A DNA stretch of 64,000 nt from NCBI GenBank assembly GCA_905178155.1, contig CAJINV010000004.1:7034358-7098357 (forward strand), in the 5' to 3' direction. The stretch comes from Amoebophrya sp. A120. Its lineage: Eukaryota > Sar > Dinophyceae > Syndiniales > Amoebophryaceae. The notes under the pieces were generated by a model. That model had not been told where the DNA came from. It saw only the letters and a program-made list of their open reading frames with translations, and did no database searches. The translations under genes were made by a program, and so were the position numbers. Of the stretch, positions 11,185-23,100 are shown in pieces. How positions within the stretch are numbered: the first letter of the stretch is position 1; each line of letters starts with the position of its first letter.

Positions 11185-14100
11185 ATGAACTGCAAAAGTA
11201 TCGTACTCGTATAAATGCATTACAAATTTCCTCAGCATGAGAAATAAAATTTGTAATGCAGATTTACCTTAAAAAGAAGACTTGTAATGCATGATTGCAA
11301 TACGAGTACGATACTTTTGCACAGGATACCAGTTCCACTACTTGTAGTACCTCCACCCATCTCGTTCTGGCGCCGGAGCCATTCGGTTGTGCCGTCCGAG
11401 ATGTATTGCTGTTGCGGTGCTGGTGGTGCGGGGCTTGGGCCTGGCGATGGCGGTGGCTCGTCGCTGAAGTAGGGCATGTTATCGGGAAACGCGCCTTCTT
11501 GCTCACCATCTTCCTGTCGCACTTGTCCTCGTCGCGTACTTTGAATGCCTGCAGGATCACCGGTACCTCTGCTGCTGCTGTCCTCCGTGTTGGCATGCGG
11601 TAGAAGTGCCCTGCTCTGGCTTCCATCTTGCGGTTGCGGTGGTATGAAGGCATTTAGAAGACCTCCCCCTCGTCCCGGTTCTGCAGCTGGCGGGGCGAGG
11701 CCAAGAGCGGTATTCCGAAAGATGGAGGTTATGTCTCGTGATGATGATGAATTACGGCCTGGAACATCAAGTCCTCTTCCTCCTGCAAAGCGATCTCGTC
11801 TATCAGACGGATCCAGATCGTCCACATCATGCTGATTTCCTAGCCTTTCCTCGAAGTGGTTCCGTAAGTCGTCCACTTTCCTTCTTCGCTCGATATCCAC
11901 TATCATTAAGGTTGAGTCCACAAAGTCAATTTCTCCAAAGGCAAGATCTCTTGTGGTCACCAATTTCTCCATATGGATTGCAAAAGTGTCTGGGTCTGGA
12001 AGAATGGAAGGTCTGTCATGCTCTGCTAGCATGACTCCAAAGTCTGTCATGCTCGTTACCCAAAAGCCCCACCTTTCTGTCATGCCGAAACACGGTTTGT
12101 CATGCAGAATACGCAACACCTAGCAAGTCAGAAACTTGTCATGCTGAGCCATCACTTGTGGCGTCCTCAGGATTCGCCAAACAGCATCGCAAGTTTCCAG
12201 ACCCAGACATTTTTGCATTTGATAGTCCAGTACCGCTACCCAATCGATGTCGAGAACGGAAGTTGTGTCGCGGTCTTCAGCTCTTCCTTGGGTGGTGGAA
12301 GGATAGTTGCTCTTGATGTCGATCATCCGCTCCTGCCGTTCTCGCATGGCGTCCCTGAAATCCTGCAGTTCCATCATGTAAACCAATTCCGCGAGGAACT
12401 GGTACCCGTTTAGCGCGCGCTTGAACCGATATCCACAGGAAATTTCCCGCACACGTACAAATGCTGCTTCTCCATAACAAAACTTACTTGCCTTCAATCC
12501 TAGTCTAGCATGACAAGTTGGACACTGCAAGGTAGACCGAAGTTTGTCATGCATTTTGTGCATGTAGTACGGGAAACGATGAAAATCTGTACTGCATAAC
12601 CGCAAGTGCCGCTTCACAAACTCAGGCAGGTGCTCCTCCAGCCTTCTGTCTTCGAGATGCACGCAGCCCGCATGGATCAACATGTGCAGGCCCAGGCCGA
12701 AGGGCGAGGCGATCACGTTGCTATTTTCTCTTTCCGGTGGTGGGCCCCGAAGTCGCTGGCGCAGCTTCGTCGCCTCGTCGAATGCAATGGAAGCCTGATA
12801 ATTACTCTCGATATTTCTTGTGCGGCGACTATCATCCCTTAATATCGTTTCTGCCTGCAGCACCTGCTGCAGGACCTGCACTTCCGTTACCAGCCACAAT
12901 CGCAACGCGTCTCGCTTCCTTACCAGCCACTGTTTCTGCTTTTGCAACGTCCGAGTTCGCCCCTTTCTACTTTTGAAAGAGTTTCTACCGTGCGGCGCGG
13001 ACGCGGAGGAAGGTGGTCGTTTTGCGAAGATGTTGATGTTGCTGCCGTCTTTAGTTCGTGATCTTTTTGAAGATGCAGTTGTCGTAGATTTTGATTTTTT
13101 GTCTCTACTACTACTACTCGAGTTGTAGATAACTTCCGCTGGTGGCGTAGCGAACGGTGTTTTCCAAGGATCGGTCAACGAATCAACTTCTTCGAAAATT
13201 CCCTTCAGCTGCGTTTCTTCCATTTTGAAAATCCGCCGGGTCTCTTCTTCCGGAATGTCAAACAGATTGCGGCTCGAGAGCAGGCGGTTGACGGTACTAC
13301 TACCAGTCGTGAAGATGTCCTCCAACCCATGATCCTCTACCTCTTCGTCACTATCTTCTTCCTTCCCCAGTAGCTGCTGCCAGGCGTATTGCTGCCGTTT
13401 CTGGAGAAGCTGTCGCTTTCTTTCCTCTTCGGGGATTTGGTGGAGTTCTTCAAAACGCACTGACGGTGACTTCTTCATCCCTGTAGTTGCGCTGGAAGAT
13501 GAAGGATTCGAACCTCCTCCTTCTGCACCCTGATTCGGCATGTTGAGCTGCTCTGTGGACGCTGAAAATGATGGATCGTTGTCTTTGTCAGACGGAGTAT
13601 TGTACAAGATGTTGTAGTCCTTGCGCAATTCAACTTCGTATTTCCACAGTTCCGCTGCGATATCCAACACGCCCTTCCATCCCGGATCGGCGCCCCGGCC
13701 GTCGTTTTCGAATAGCTCACTGTTGCACAGCGCGTCGAGGCCTCTGTAGGGCGCCAGAGGCCCCATTCTGCTCGTGCTCGTCATCTCGTCCACAGGGTTG
13801 TGCGTAGCCGTGTTCGTCATCCTTCGATTTCTCACCACATTTTCCTCGTCTTGCTGTCTGGTCGGCGGCCAGGTTGGAAACGGATCAACGGGTCCAGGCG
13901 GTCGGAGACTTCTAGTCTGAGGCCGTTGCTCTTGCTGTATTTGAGCATTTGGCTTCGGCGTACTAGCCGGGATGAAATTGGCTGCCAGCTTTCCACCGGG
14001 CAGCGCCGCCGCTTTAGATGTCGGGGGGACAAAAGGAAAAGGAACGGTTTGTGCTGCCTGTTCAGGATTTGCAGCTCCTTGCAGACCATCTGCTTCCTGT

Positions 14101-17100
14101 GCACCCCGGGCGGCCTCTTCTTGCGCCGCGGCACGACTTGCAGCCGCCGCCGCGAGACTCGCGAAGCTCAGCGCTGGTGCTGTGGGCGCACTTTCCACTT
14201 GTTCTCCAGGGCTCGTCTTACCTGCAGGCTTGGGCTGCACCGCCGGCCACTTGGGCGTCGGCGTGGGTGGTCGAGGCGTTGGTTGGACAACTGCCGTGTG
14301 AAATCCTAGTGGTGCCAGCGGGCCAAGTTGGAATGGCGCTTGTTCCTGCAACACGACACTAGCAGAACTGCTACTACTGCCGCCTCGGGTAGGTGCACTT
14401 GCGCCATGAAAATGGTCCCCGCCAAAAACAGAACTCGTGTGGTCCCCACGACCCCTCCAGCCTCGGGGTAGGTCTTGCGACAACACCTGCCGCGGCCCAG
14501 GGGCGCCGTGGTGTGCGGGGCTGTTGGGCTCTTCGCTCCGTCGAGAAGCTGCAAACGAGGCAGGCAACCGGCGACGAGAGCGCGACGCCGGAGACCCAGA
14601 TCGCGAGGATGGAAAGATACTTGCCGCACTCGCACGCGCTTCCTCCTCCTCCGTGGTGTCAGCATTGCGACGCCCTCTAAATTCTTCTTCAGTGTTGTTA
14701 CCGTCTGGGCCGCGGGGCGTCGCTCTTGCAGCCGGTTCGTCGCCATCACTCGTAGTACCTCTTGTTCGCCGTGAATGATGTAGTTCATCGTGCCTACCAT
14801 CATTTTCAATAATTTCGCCACCACGAGATGGCACACGCAAAATCGGCTCGCTCGCGCTTCTGCGCATAATTCTCCTGCCGGAGCGACCTCTGGGTCCGGT
14901 AGGTGGATGAAGTAATGCTTCTTCCTCCTCTTCTTCCTCACTCACAGCGCTGCTCAGATCTAGCCTCGGCAGCATCGACTTCAACCTCGTCCCTAAGAAC
15001 CCTTCTTCATTTCCAGCACCGTGTCCGTGTGGCGGGAGCACAACATCCCGAATCATGGTCGACGTGTCTGTCCGCTTCTCGAAGGGCCAATCTTGCTATG
15101 ACAGTGCACAACTCCCCCTCCCCTCATTTGTGTAGCATGAACAGCAACACAAGTGCGGGCAAAGATGCAGCTTTTGCATGACAAATTACTAGAGGACTGT
15201 AGTGCTGTTTTGGATTCCGGAATTTGTCATGCAAACAGTGACACAAGGCAGCGACTGGGTTTGGGATTTTGCATGACAGATAAGGCGGGGGGGGAGCTGT
15301 GCACATTCATACTTGCTCGAGTCTCTCCGACACGACCAACTGCGCTTGATACCCCGTCCGGAGCTGCACCACCATGTCCTTATCCTGAGTAAAACCGTAC
15401 CCACGCCAGAGTTGTAATGCAGATTTGCAAAGACAGGAAGACTTGTAATGCGCATCCCCATGAGAGCCATTTCCAATCGTGTTTTGGAATTTGTGATGCT
15501 GTGAACAGGATGAGCAGATGAATCTGTGATGCGACTGCACTTGCTAACCTGCACTACACTTCATAGTGCAACTTGTCATGCGTGACTCACAAAACTCCTA
15601 GGTTTGTGTTGCAAAATCCTCATCCTGACTCTTGTGTGGGCACGTTTTTACTCAGGATAGTCCTTTCGCAGGAACCAACAGGTCCACCGTGGTTTCAAAA
15701 GCACCTCCGCTGCCTCGGACGTCCACCTTTCGGAAGTTCCCGCGGTCGGTTGTTTCCCCAAAAACGCAATCAAGTGCAAATGTGTCTGGGTCTGCAAGAT
15801 TCCGAGACTTGTCATGCAGATTTTCCATGATCCATGTCGTCTGGAATGCAGGACCTGGTATGACAGATTCCGCGAGATCCCTATGATCATGCCTATCCTG
15901 CATGAGAAACTTGTTCCTTACAACCTGGTCAAAAGTGGACAACTTTTCTTCGCATTCATGCAACACAGATTTTTGGTTTGCACGATCCAGAATTAGCATT
16001 ACAAGTTGCATCCTTCCAGACCCAGACATTTTTGCTATGCATAAACGCAATCTGCGATGTTTTCTCCTTCCAAACTGCGATCTGCTTGTCGTCCTCGAGT
16101 TTGATGTAGTTGAGAACAAACGCCTATCAAGTGCAAAAGTGTCTGGGTCTGGAAGAGTGTAGACTTGTCATGCAGATTTTCCATGACCCATGAGGTCTGG
16201 AGTGCGGGACTTAGCATGACAGACTCTGCGAGGTCTCTGCCATGCCTATTCTGCACAAGAAACTCCGTTCCAACTTGGTCAAAAGTGGACAGCTTTTGGC
16301 ACTGACGCAGCACAGATTTTTGCATGCTTCAGATTTACCAATGACAAGTTGCAATCTTCCAGACCCAGACATTTTTGCAATTCATAAAGCCAGCACCTTC
16401 AACCGCTTCAACCCAATGACAAACTCCCGCATTTTCGTGGAGTCCGAAACCTTGCTGGTAATTTCCATCGGCTTGCGCTTCTTCAACGCCGATTTACTGC
16501 TGACCACGTATCCTGTGCAAAAGTAGCGCACTCGTATTGCAATCATGCATTACAAATCTTTATCTTAAGGCAAATCCGCATTACAAATTTTATCTCTCAT
16601 GCTGAGGAAATTTGTAATGCATTTATACGAGTACGATACTTTTGCACAGGATACCACGCGCGCCGGAACGATTTGTGGTGCCTGGATTCTTGTGGTTCTA
16701 CTTGCTGGCGGGGGTGATGTTGTTGCTGTAGCTGTGGTAAGATTGGGAGGGATCGTTGGATCTACAGGTGGGACGACATCTTCCACGAGGCCCGTTGAAT
16801 ATGCCGCACCGTTGGTCGACATGTAGGACGAGACAGGGTCGTTTGAAGATGTTGACCCGGTAATTGTATTCTCTGAGACCACAGGACCTCCTCCTGCAGA
16901 GGACGAAGAACTACTGCCTCCAGTCTGCACGACTCCTGGTGCTACAGGGACAACATCTATCGGGTTGATGCCCGGTGGGGGAATCGCAAAAGAAGATGCG
17001 CCAACAGCTGGAGCGGCCTCGCGGGGGCCCGCGACGACTCTGTTAATCGTAGTGCTGGAAAATGAATTATGCAATTCCGGTCGGGCCGGAACCCGGTTAT

Positions 17101-20100
17101 TTCCGCCATTTGTTGATGTTCCCGGGGGTGTGGACGGCGCGGGCGAACTGGTGGAGGACGAGGGAATGTAGTAGTCTATCCACAAAAAAAACCCAGGCCC
17201 ATCCACTTTGTCATGCAAAAGTTGCATCAATTCCAGTGTTTGTCATGCAAAACATGGATGGGAATGAGTGTTTTTTCCTGGATATCCTCAGGGATGTTCG
17301 GATTGTTGATGTTGTTCACGACCCGCGGCGCATCAGCCTGCGCCACTGTTGCTGATCCACCTGTAGGTGGTGCAACTTCTTCGCTAGTGGACATGAAGTT
17401 CGCCGTTGTACTACTAGCAACCAGCCCGCCCTGTGCACCAGTGGCGGGGGTCTGCGCGTCAAGAAGTACTACAGGGGAGCCAACAACTTGCAGTGGGTCC
17501 CAAAGCTGCTGCTGCTGCTGCTGTTCCTGTGGAAGACCTTGTTGCGGTGGTACTCCTACCGGTAGTTCTTGATCATTTTCAAGCGGAGTTCCAGTTACGG
17601 CTGCGTCCTGCCCTTCCTCCACGTCCAGCTGAAACTCTTCCATGTCGGAGATCTCCGGATTTGCCACGGCGCTCCAATCGAATTGTTGAGCTTGACCAGC
17701 AACACCTCCTACTGGCGGAAAGGGTGGCGACTCGGCTACAGGTGCGGTGTGGGCGCCGGGGGCCAAAGGATCTTCTTCCTGGTCCTCGTCAACTTCTCGT
17801 GGAGGTGTCAACGGCGCAAGAACAAAAGGTGTTATCGGGGCAGCTGCTGCACCAGCGGAGGTGGGGAACAGGGTGCTGAGATCGAGTTGTGAAGAGGACT
17901 CGTCATGGTTTACTCCTTCTTGCGCCGGGGGAGAGATTGGGTCGTTGATGTCTGTTATGAACTCCTCGTCGGTGGGCGATGAAACAAGTGGCACAGCAGC
18001 GGATGTTGCTTGTGGCTGCTGTAGCTGCTCGTCGGGAAGTTGTGGAGTAGGAAGATGATCATGATCTGCAGCAGCGGCATAATCACCCTGATCATCCTCT
18101 ACATGCTGCTCCGGCTGTGGGGGAAGCAACGCGGCCTCGAAGATCGCGGTCGGCCTGCTTGACGTACTCGTGGTACTGGTGGAAATAAGCTCGTCCTGCC
18201 CATCTGCTCGCGGTCTACGTCCGGGTGCAGGTGGCGGATCTGCTCGCGGAGCCGGGGGAATTGGGATTAAGAAGTGAGGACTCTCAACAACAGCAGGTGC
18301 GCCAGCTGATGTTGCCCCAATTGTCATTCCTGTCGTTCCAGATGAAGATGAAGATCCGGAGCCTGCTTGAGTTTGTCCAGGCTCCAACATAGCGCTCGCG
18401 TTTTGACGCCGGATGGGTGGAGTAGGAGGTCCAAGTCCATCCGCCCTTCTTCTTGTCGAGAAGGCCGCTCCTTCTTCCCCATCTTCCATCGACGCGGCTT
18501 CTTGTTCTAGCTGGGGACCTAAGTTCCTCACGACATTCATTTCTTCATCTGTTAGTCGCATAGTTTGCGCTTGTTGGTTCGCGGTCGCCAGTGCTAAGGG
18601 GGATAGTTGCTGTTGGTCGTCTAGTATTGGTGTTCCAGCATCAGTCGTCGTCCCTGCAGCTGTTTGTTCTATTGGTCTTGGTGTTGTGCCATTACCAATA
18701 GGTTGTCCCGAGGATTCCTGCTCTGCATTCACTTGCTCCGCCAACCGTTGGGCCCGGTTACGCGCGCGCACGGTTGGAGGAATGGTGGAGGACGAAGATG
18801 ACATTACCGGAACGGGTGGGGGTGCAGTGGAGGCCGCGGACGGGACAACGAGACCGCTCGGCGGCCCCATGGCGGTGATCACTGTCAAATCCTCGGGACG
18901 CAGCGCGTCGTTCTCAAAGACGTGCTGCGCCAGGTGCTGCAAGTGCGCCTGCCCGCCCTGCTGCTGGACCAACTGCGTGATCCGGCGGAGGGGTTGGTCT
19001 TTCGGCTGCGGCCGGTTGCGGCTGTTCCGAGGTTCGGCACTCGTTGTTTTTGTGTAGTACAGCGATTTCCGTCGGTGCCAGTCGGTCAGGACCTTTTTCC
19101 GATATGCAATGCAAAAGTATCGTACTCGTATAAATGCATGACAAATTAGTCCAGCATTACAAATTAAGTTTGTACATGCTGAATTACCTTGACAAAGAAA
19201 TTTGTAATGCATAAACGCAATTCCTAGTCCTACGAGTACGACACTTTTGCACAGCATATCCGATTCCCCAGCGCCATCCGGGCGACGATGTGCAGCAAAT
19301 TCTCCGTGCGGTCCGCCGCGGACCGGTGCAGGAGAAATTGCGTCTTGTAGTGAACCAGCGGCCGGGTGGAAACGTCTTCATTTCTATCTTTCACCCCAAG
19401 CAGCTTCGACCGCTTCAGGGCCATCTGCTTGTGCTTCCGGCGAGGTTTGCCGTTCGTATTAGAACCCTCTTGGTCCTCGTCGTGTTCTTCCTGCCCGGTG
19501 AGAAATGCGCTGCCGTCGAAGTACTTGATCTCAAATTGCCGGTCTAGCGAAGTAGTAGATGTACTGTTATCAGGGTGGTGAGCATCTTCTTCACCTTCTT
19601 GGTTGCCGCTACCACTAAGCCGTGTGTTGTGGGTGAACAGCGGGGTGTTGGGTTCATTTGGGGACTCGGACAACATCAAAGGTACCCAGCGGCCGATCGG
19701 GGAGGTAGTAGTAGTCCTCGTAATTGATGTACTACTAGAAGGGGCTGCTCCTGAAGAAACTACGCCGGGCTGCACTGCAGCAGTAGGTCCAGCAGGGAGT
19801 AGACCTTCAGCTCCACTTGTGCTTGTGCGTGCGACTCTATCAGCAGCATTATTCCTTGCCCCAACTCTCTCCTCGTTGTTTTTCCTGTCCCACACACTCG
19901 GGTCGTATTTCGCGTCCCAAACCAAGACTCTCTCCCCGGGCTTGCGCTATGCATTGCAAAAGCATCGTACTCGTATGAATGCATTACAAGTTTCCTCAGC
20001 GTGATAAATAAAATTTGTGATGCTGGTTTCCCTTAAAAAAAAGATTTGTAACGCATGATTGCAACACGAATACGATTACTTTTGCACTGGATATGCGCAG

Positions 20101-23100
20101 TCCGTCGACAAGGTCGGTTTTCGTCAATAATTTCGCCAAGTAACGAAACGAATTATCGTTTCCGTCAAACGTATGGAAGTGTCAGGATCGAAATCGTCAG
20201 AGTTGAAATAATTTGTGATGCAAACAATCGATGCCAGTTAGCCCTACAGTTTGTAGTTGGCGCATGACAAAGTTTCCCCGTGGTCCTGGAAGCGAGTCTG
20301 TCATGCGGTTTAGGGCAAAAGAGCTGCCTTCTGTCATGCTAGTCAGAGGTCCACCTTTTGACGCTTACTAGGACTATAATCTGCCTCCCGTGCGTCCTCT
20401 GCAATAGACTCACTTTTTGCGTCGCATTTTATGCATGACAAATCATTTCAACTTTGACGATTTCAATCCTGACACTCCCATAAAACGCCGCCAATTCCAT
20501 GGCCGCCTGCAGCGGGCGCTCGAACTTCCTTGCCGCGTGGTATCGCAAGGAAAAATGACCGCTCCGAACTTGGGAGCATTTGTATTGCAAACCTTTCCAA
20601 AAGAAACACTCGCCCTCTTGCATCTAACAGCATCACAGATTTCCGATCGTGAATAGCAAAAATCTGTATTGCAAAAGATCCCAGCAAGAGCGGCGCTTGT
20701 TATGCAAGCGATGCTATATACGCCTAGACTCTGCATCAGAAAGATTCATACTCCTTTCATGCATGACAAAAACTTTTCATTTGGAAACTTCGCATCACAA
20801 ATTATTGCAACTTTGGGGGTGGGGGCACTTTTCCTTGTAGTACGTGGGGGTTCCGGTTCTCCGCGTCGTCGGCGGGGGTGCGGTCTTTTTGCTGTTTGTG
20901 CAACGACAGCGTGTATTGCAGGTCGGGGATCCTGGCGTTGTTTAACTTAAAATCCTCGCCGCCCTGGCCGAATTGAAACACCTCTTTCAACACTTGCCCC
21001 ATCGAATTCATAATGGCGTAGTCGTAGAAGAAGTCCGGGGAGAAGTCTAGGATGTCAGTGATATGGGAGTGTCAGGATTGAAATCGTCAAAGTGAAAGTT
21101 AAAATAGTTTGTCATGCATAAAATGCAAGGCATGAAGTGGCTGTCTTGCCGGGATGGCAAGTGAGGCCAATTGTGAGCCTGTTTAGGGGCTGAAATAGAG
21201 CTGCTAAAGTAGCATGACAAAAGTAGTCTTCTGTTCCCAAACAGCATGACAAGTCGGATTTTGGTGCTTGGAAAATTTGTCATGCGCCGCTTGATAAGTG
21301 GGCTTCCGACTGGTATCGGTTTTATGCATGGCAAATCCTTTCAACTTTCTCCATTTCAAACCTGACGCTTTCATAGGTGACCGCTTTTCGGTAATTCCCC
21401 TTTTATCCAGTGCAAAAACGTCGCCACCCCATAGTCAAGATGGGAATCTAGCAACACAAATCCAGAAGCTTTGGGAGTTAAGCATGACAAGTTCCTCATT
21501 GTATTGTAGTGCAGTTTAGCAAGTACAGCCGCAACACAAATCCACCTAGTCATCCTGTTTATAGCATTACAAAGTCCGACACATGACTGGAAATGCCTCT
21601 CATGGGGATGCACATTACAAATCTTCCTGTGACTGCCAATCTGCATGACAACTATGGGGTGGAGACGTTTTTACACGGGATACCTTTCTCAGCTTTTTCT
21701 TCTCCTCGTTCGGCTTCAAAACGTTGTCTTGATAGTAGTCCAGAATCGTGTCACACAACTCCGTTTGCTTGTGCAGAAGAAAACCGTGCCAGACCGTGGG
21801 CAAGGCCGAGTGCGCGTCCACGTTCAGGCCTAAAATGTTTTGGCTCGAATATTCCGTCAGGCGATTAAACCGTCTTTCCGGCACTGCGAAGTCGGTGAAG
21901 CGCTCCGCAAGCTCAAACTTGAACAAACCAAGCAGGGCGCGCTCGTTCGGGAGGGTTTTCTTGGTCGGGTCGTGGATATTTGATATTTTCTCTGTTTGTG
22001 TTTCTGCTCTGGATGCTGGTGGAGTTTGCTTCTCTTGCTCCCCGTGCTTCTGCTGCGTCCTCGATTCTACTGGTTTCATATTCGCCGCTGGGCTGAAAAG
22101 TAATTCTCCCGCTGTTGACGACGCTCCTTCTGCTCGCTTGGCATTGGCTGCTGGGGCAGTAGCTGCAGAACCTGAAGAACCTGCATTATCACTTCTGGAT
22201 GTTGGTTCTTCCCACCTCGTGGTCAACATCTCCGTGGCTGCGATTGCGTTGGCTTTCCACGCTCTCAAATACTTCTTCAGCTCCTGCTGTTCATCTGCAG
22301 TGCCAGGACCTGCTGCTGTTCTTGAGCCAGGTCGTGTTATTAGCCGCGCGTTGGGGAGCTGACAGCCCGGCGCGTCCGGCGTGAACGCGTTAAGAAAAAC
22401 TGAACGCCAGTACTGGTGCGTGTGGGTGATGAACTTCTTGTTCCTTTTGCCGCTTCTCTCATCGTTCTTCTTTTTGCCTCTGCTGTTAACATAAGTCCGG
22501 CTCACCACTCCCTGCAAGATCGCGAGTCTTTCCTCCTTCTTCAAGCGTTCCCTTCCCGCTTCCGCCAGCAGCTCTAGCTCGTTTATCGTACGAAAAAATT
22601 GTTTCACTGTAAGGATTTCGCAAGTTTTGCATCACAAGTTTGTTCTACATGATAGAGAAGATTTACCATGCGAGGGGCCTAAGGGAAAACGCAGCGAAAA
22701 ATCCTCTGTATTGCATGTGTAGTAACACAAACACTTCTCCGATGCATTTTCTGCATCACAAATGTACAGTGAAACAGTTTCTTCTGGGGATATCGTTGTA
22801 AGTGAAGTGAAAGCAGGATTTTTTCGAGGTTTTGGCATTGGGGTTCAGGCCCGGGAATAGCAGGTTTTTTTCCTGAATCTCCTGCTTCCACAGCATTTCC
22901 ACAATTTGCCAAATGTTAGAAACAAGAACTAAGCTCGCTTGTTTCGGCGGTTTCTGTGGGGTGGGACTGGGATCGAAGAGAGATGATCCTCCTGCAGCGG
23001 GCGGTATTTGGGCGGAAAATAGACCCGGATTGTTCTTTGTTCCAGAGGGCAAAGGCGGGACCCGCCCCTCGCCGCCGCTGCGTAGCGAGCCCGACCCCGA

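Noticed and set aside
18413-19057. Plus-strand open frame of 214 codons
   Set aside because: It lies wholly inside the long minus-strand exon 17283-19102, whose frame joins its neighbours. GC-rich low-complexity coding sequence often leaves an open frame on the other strand.
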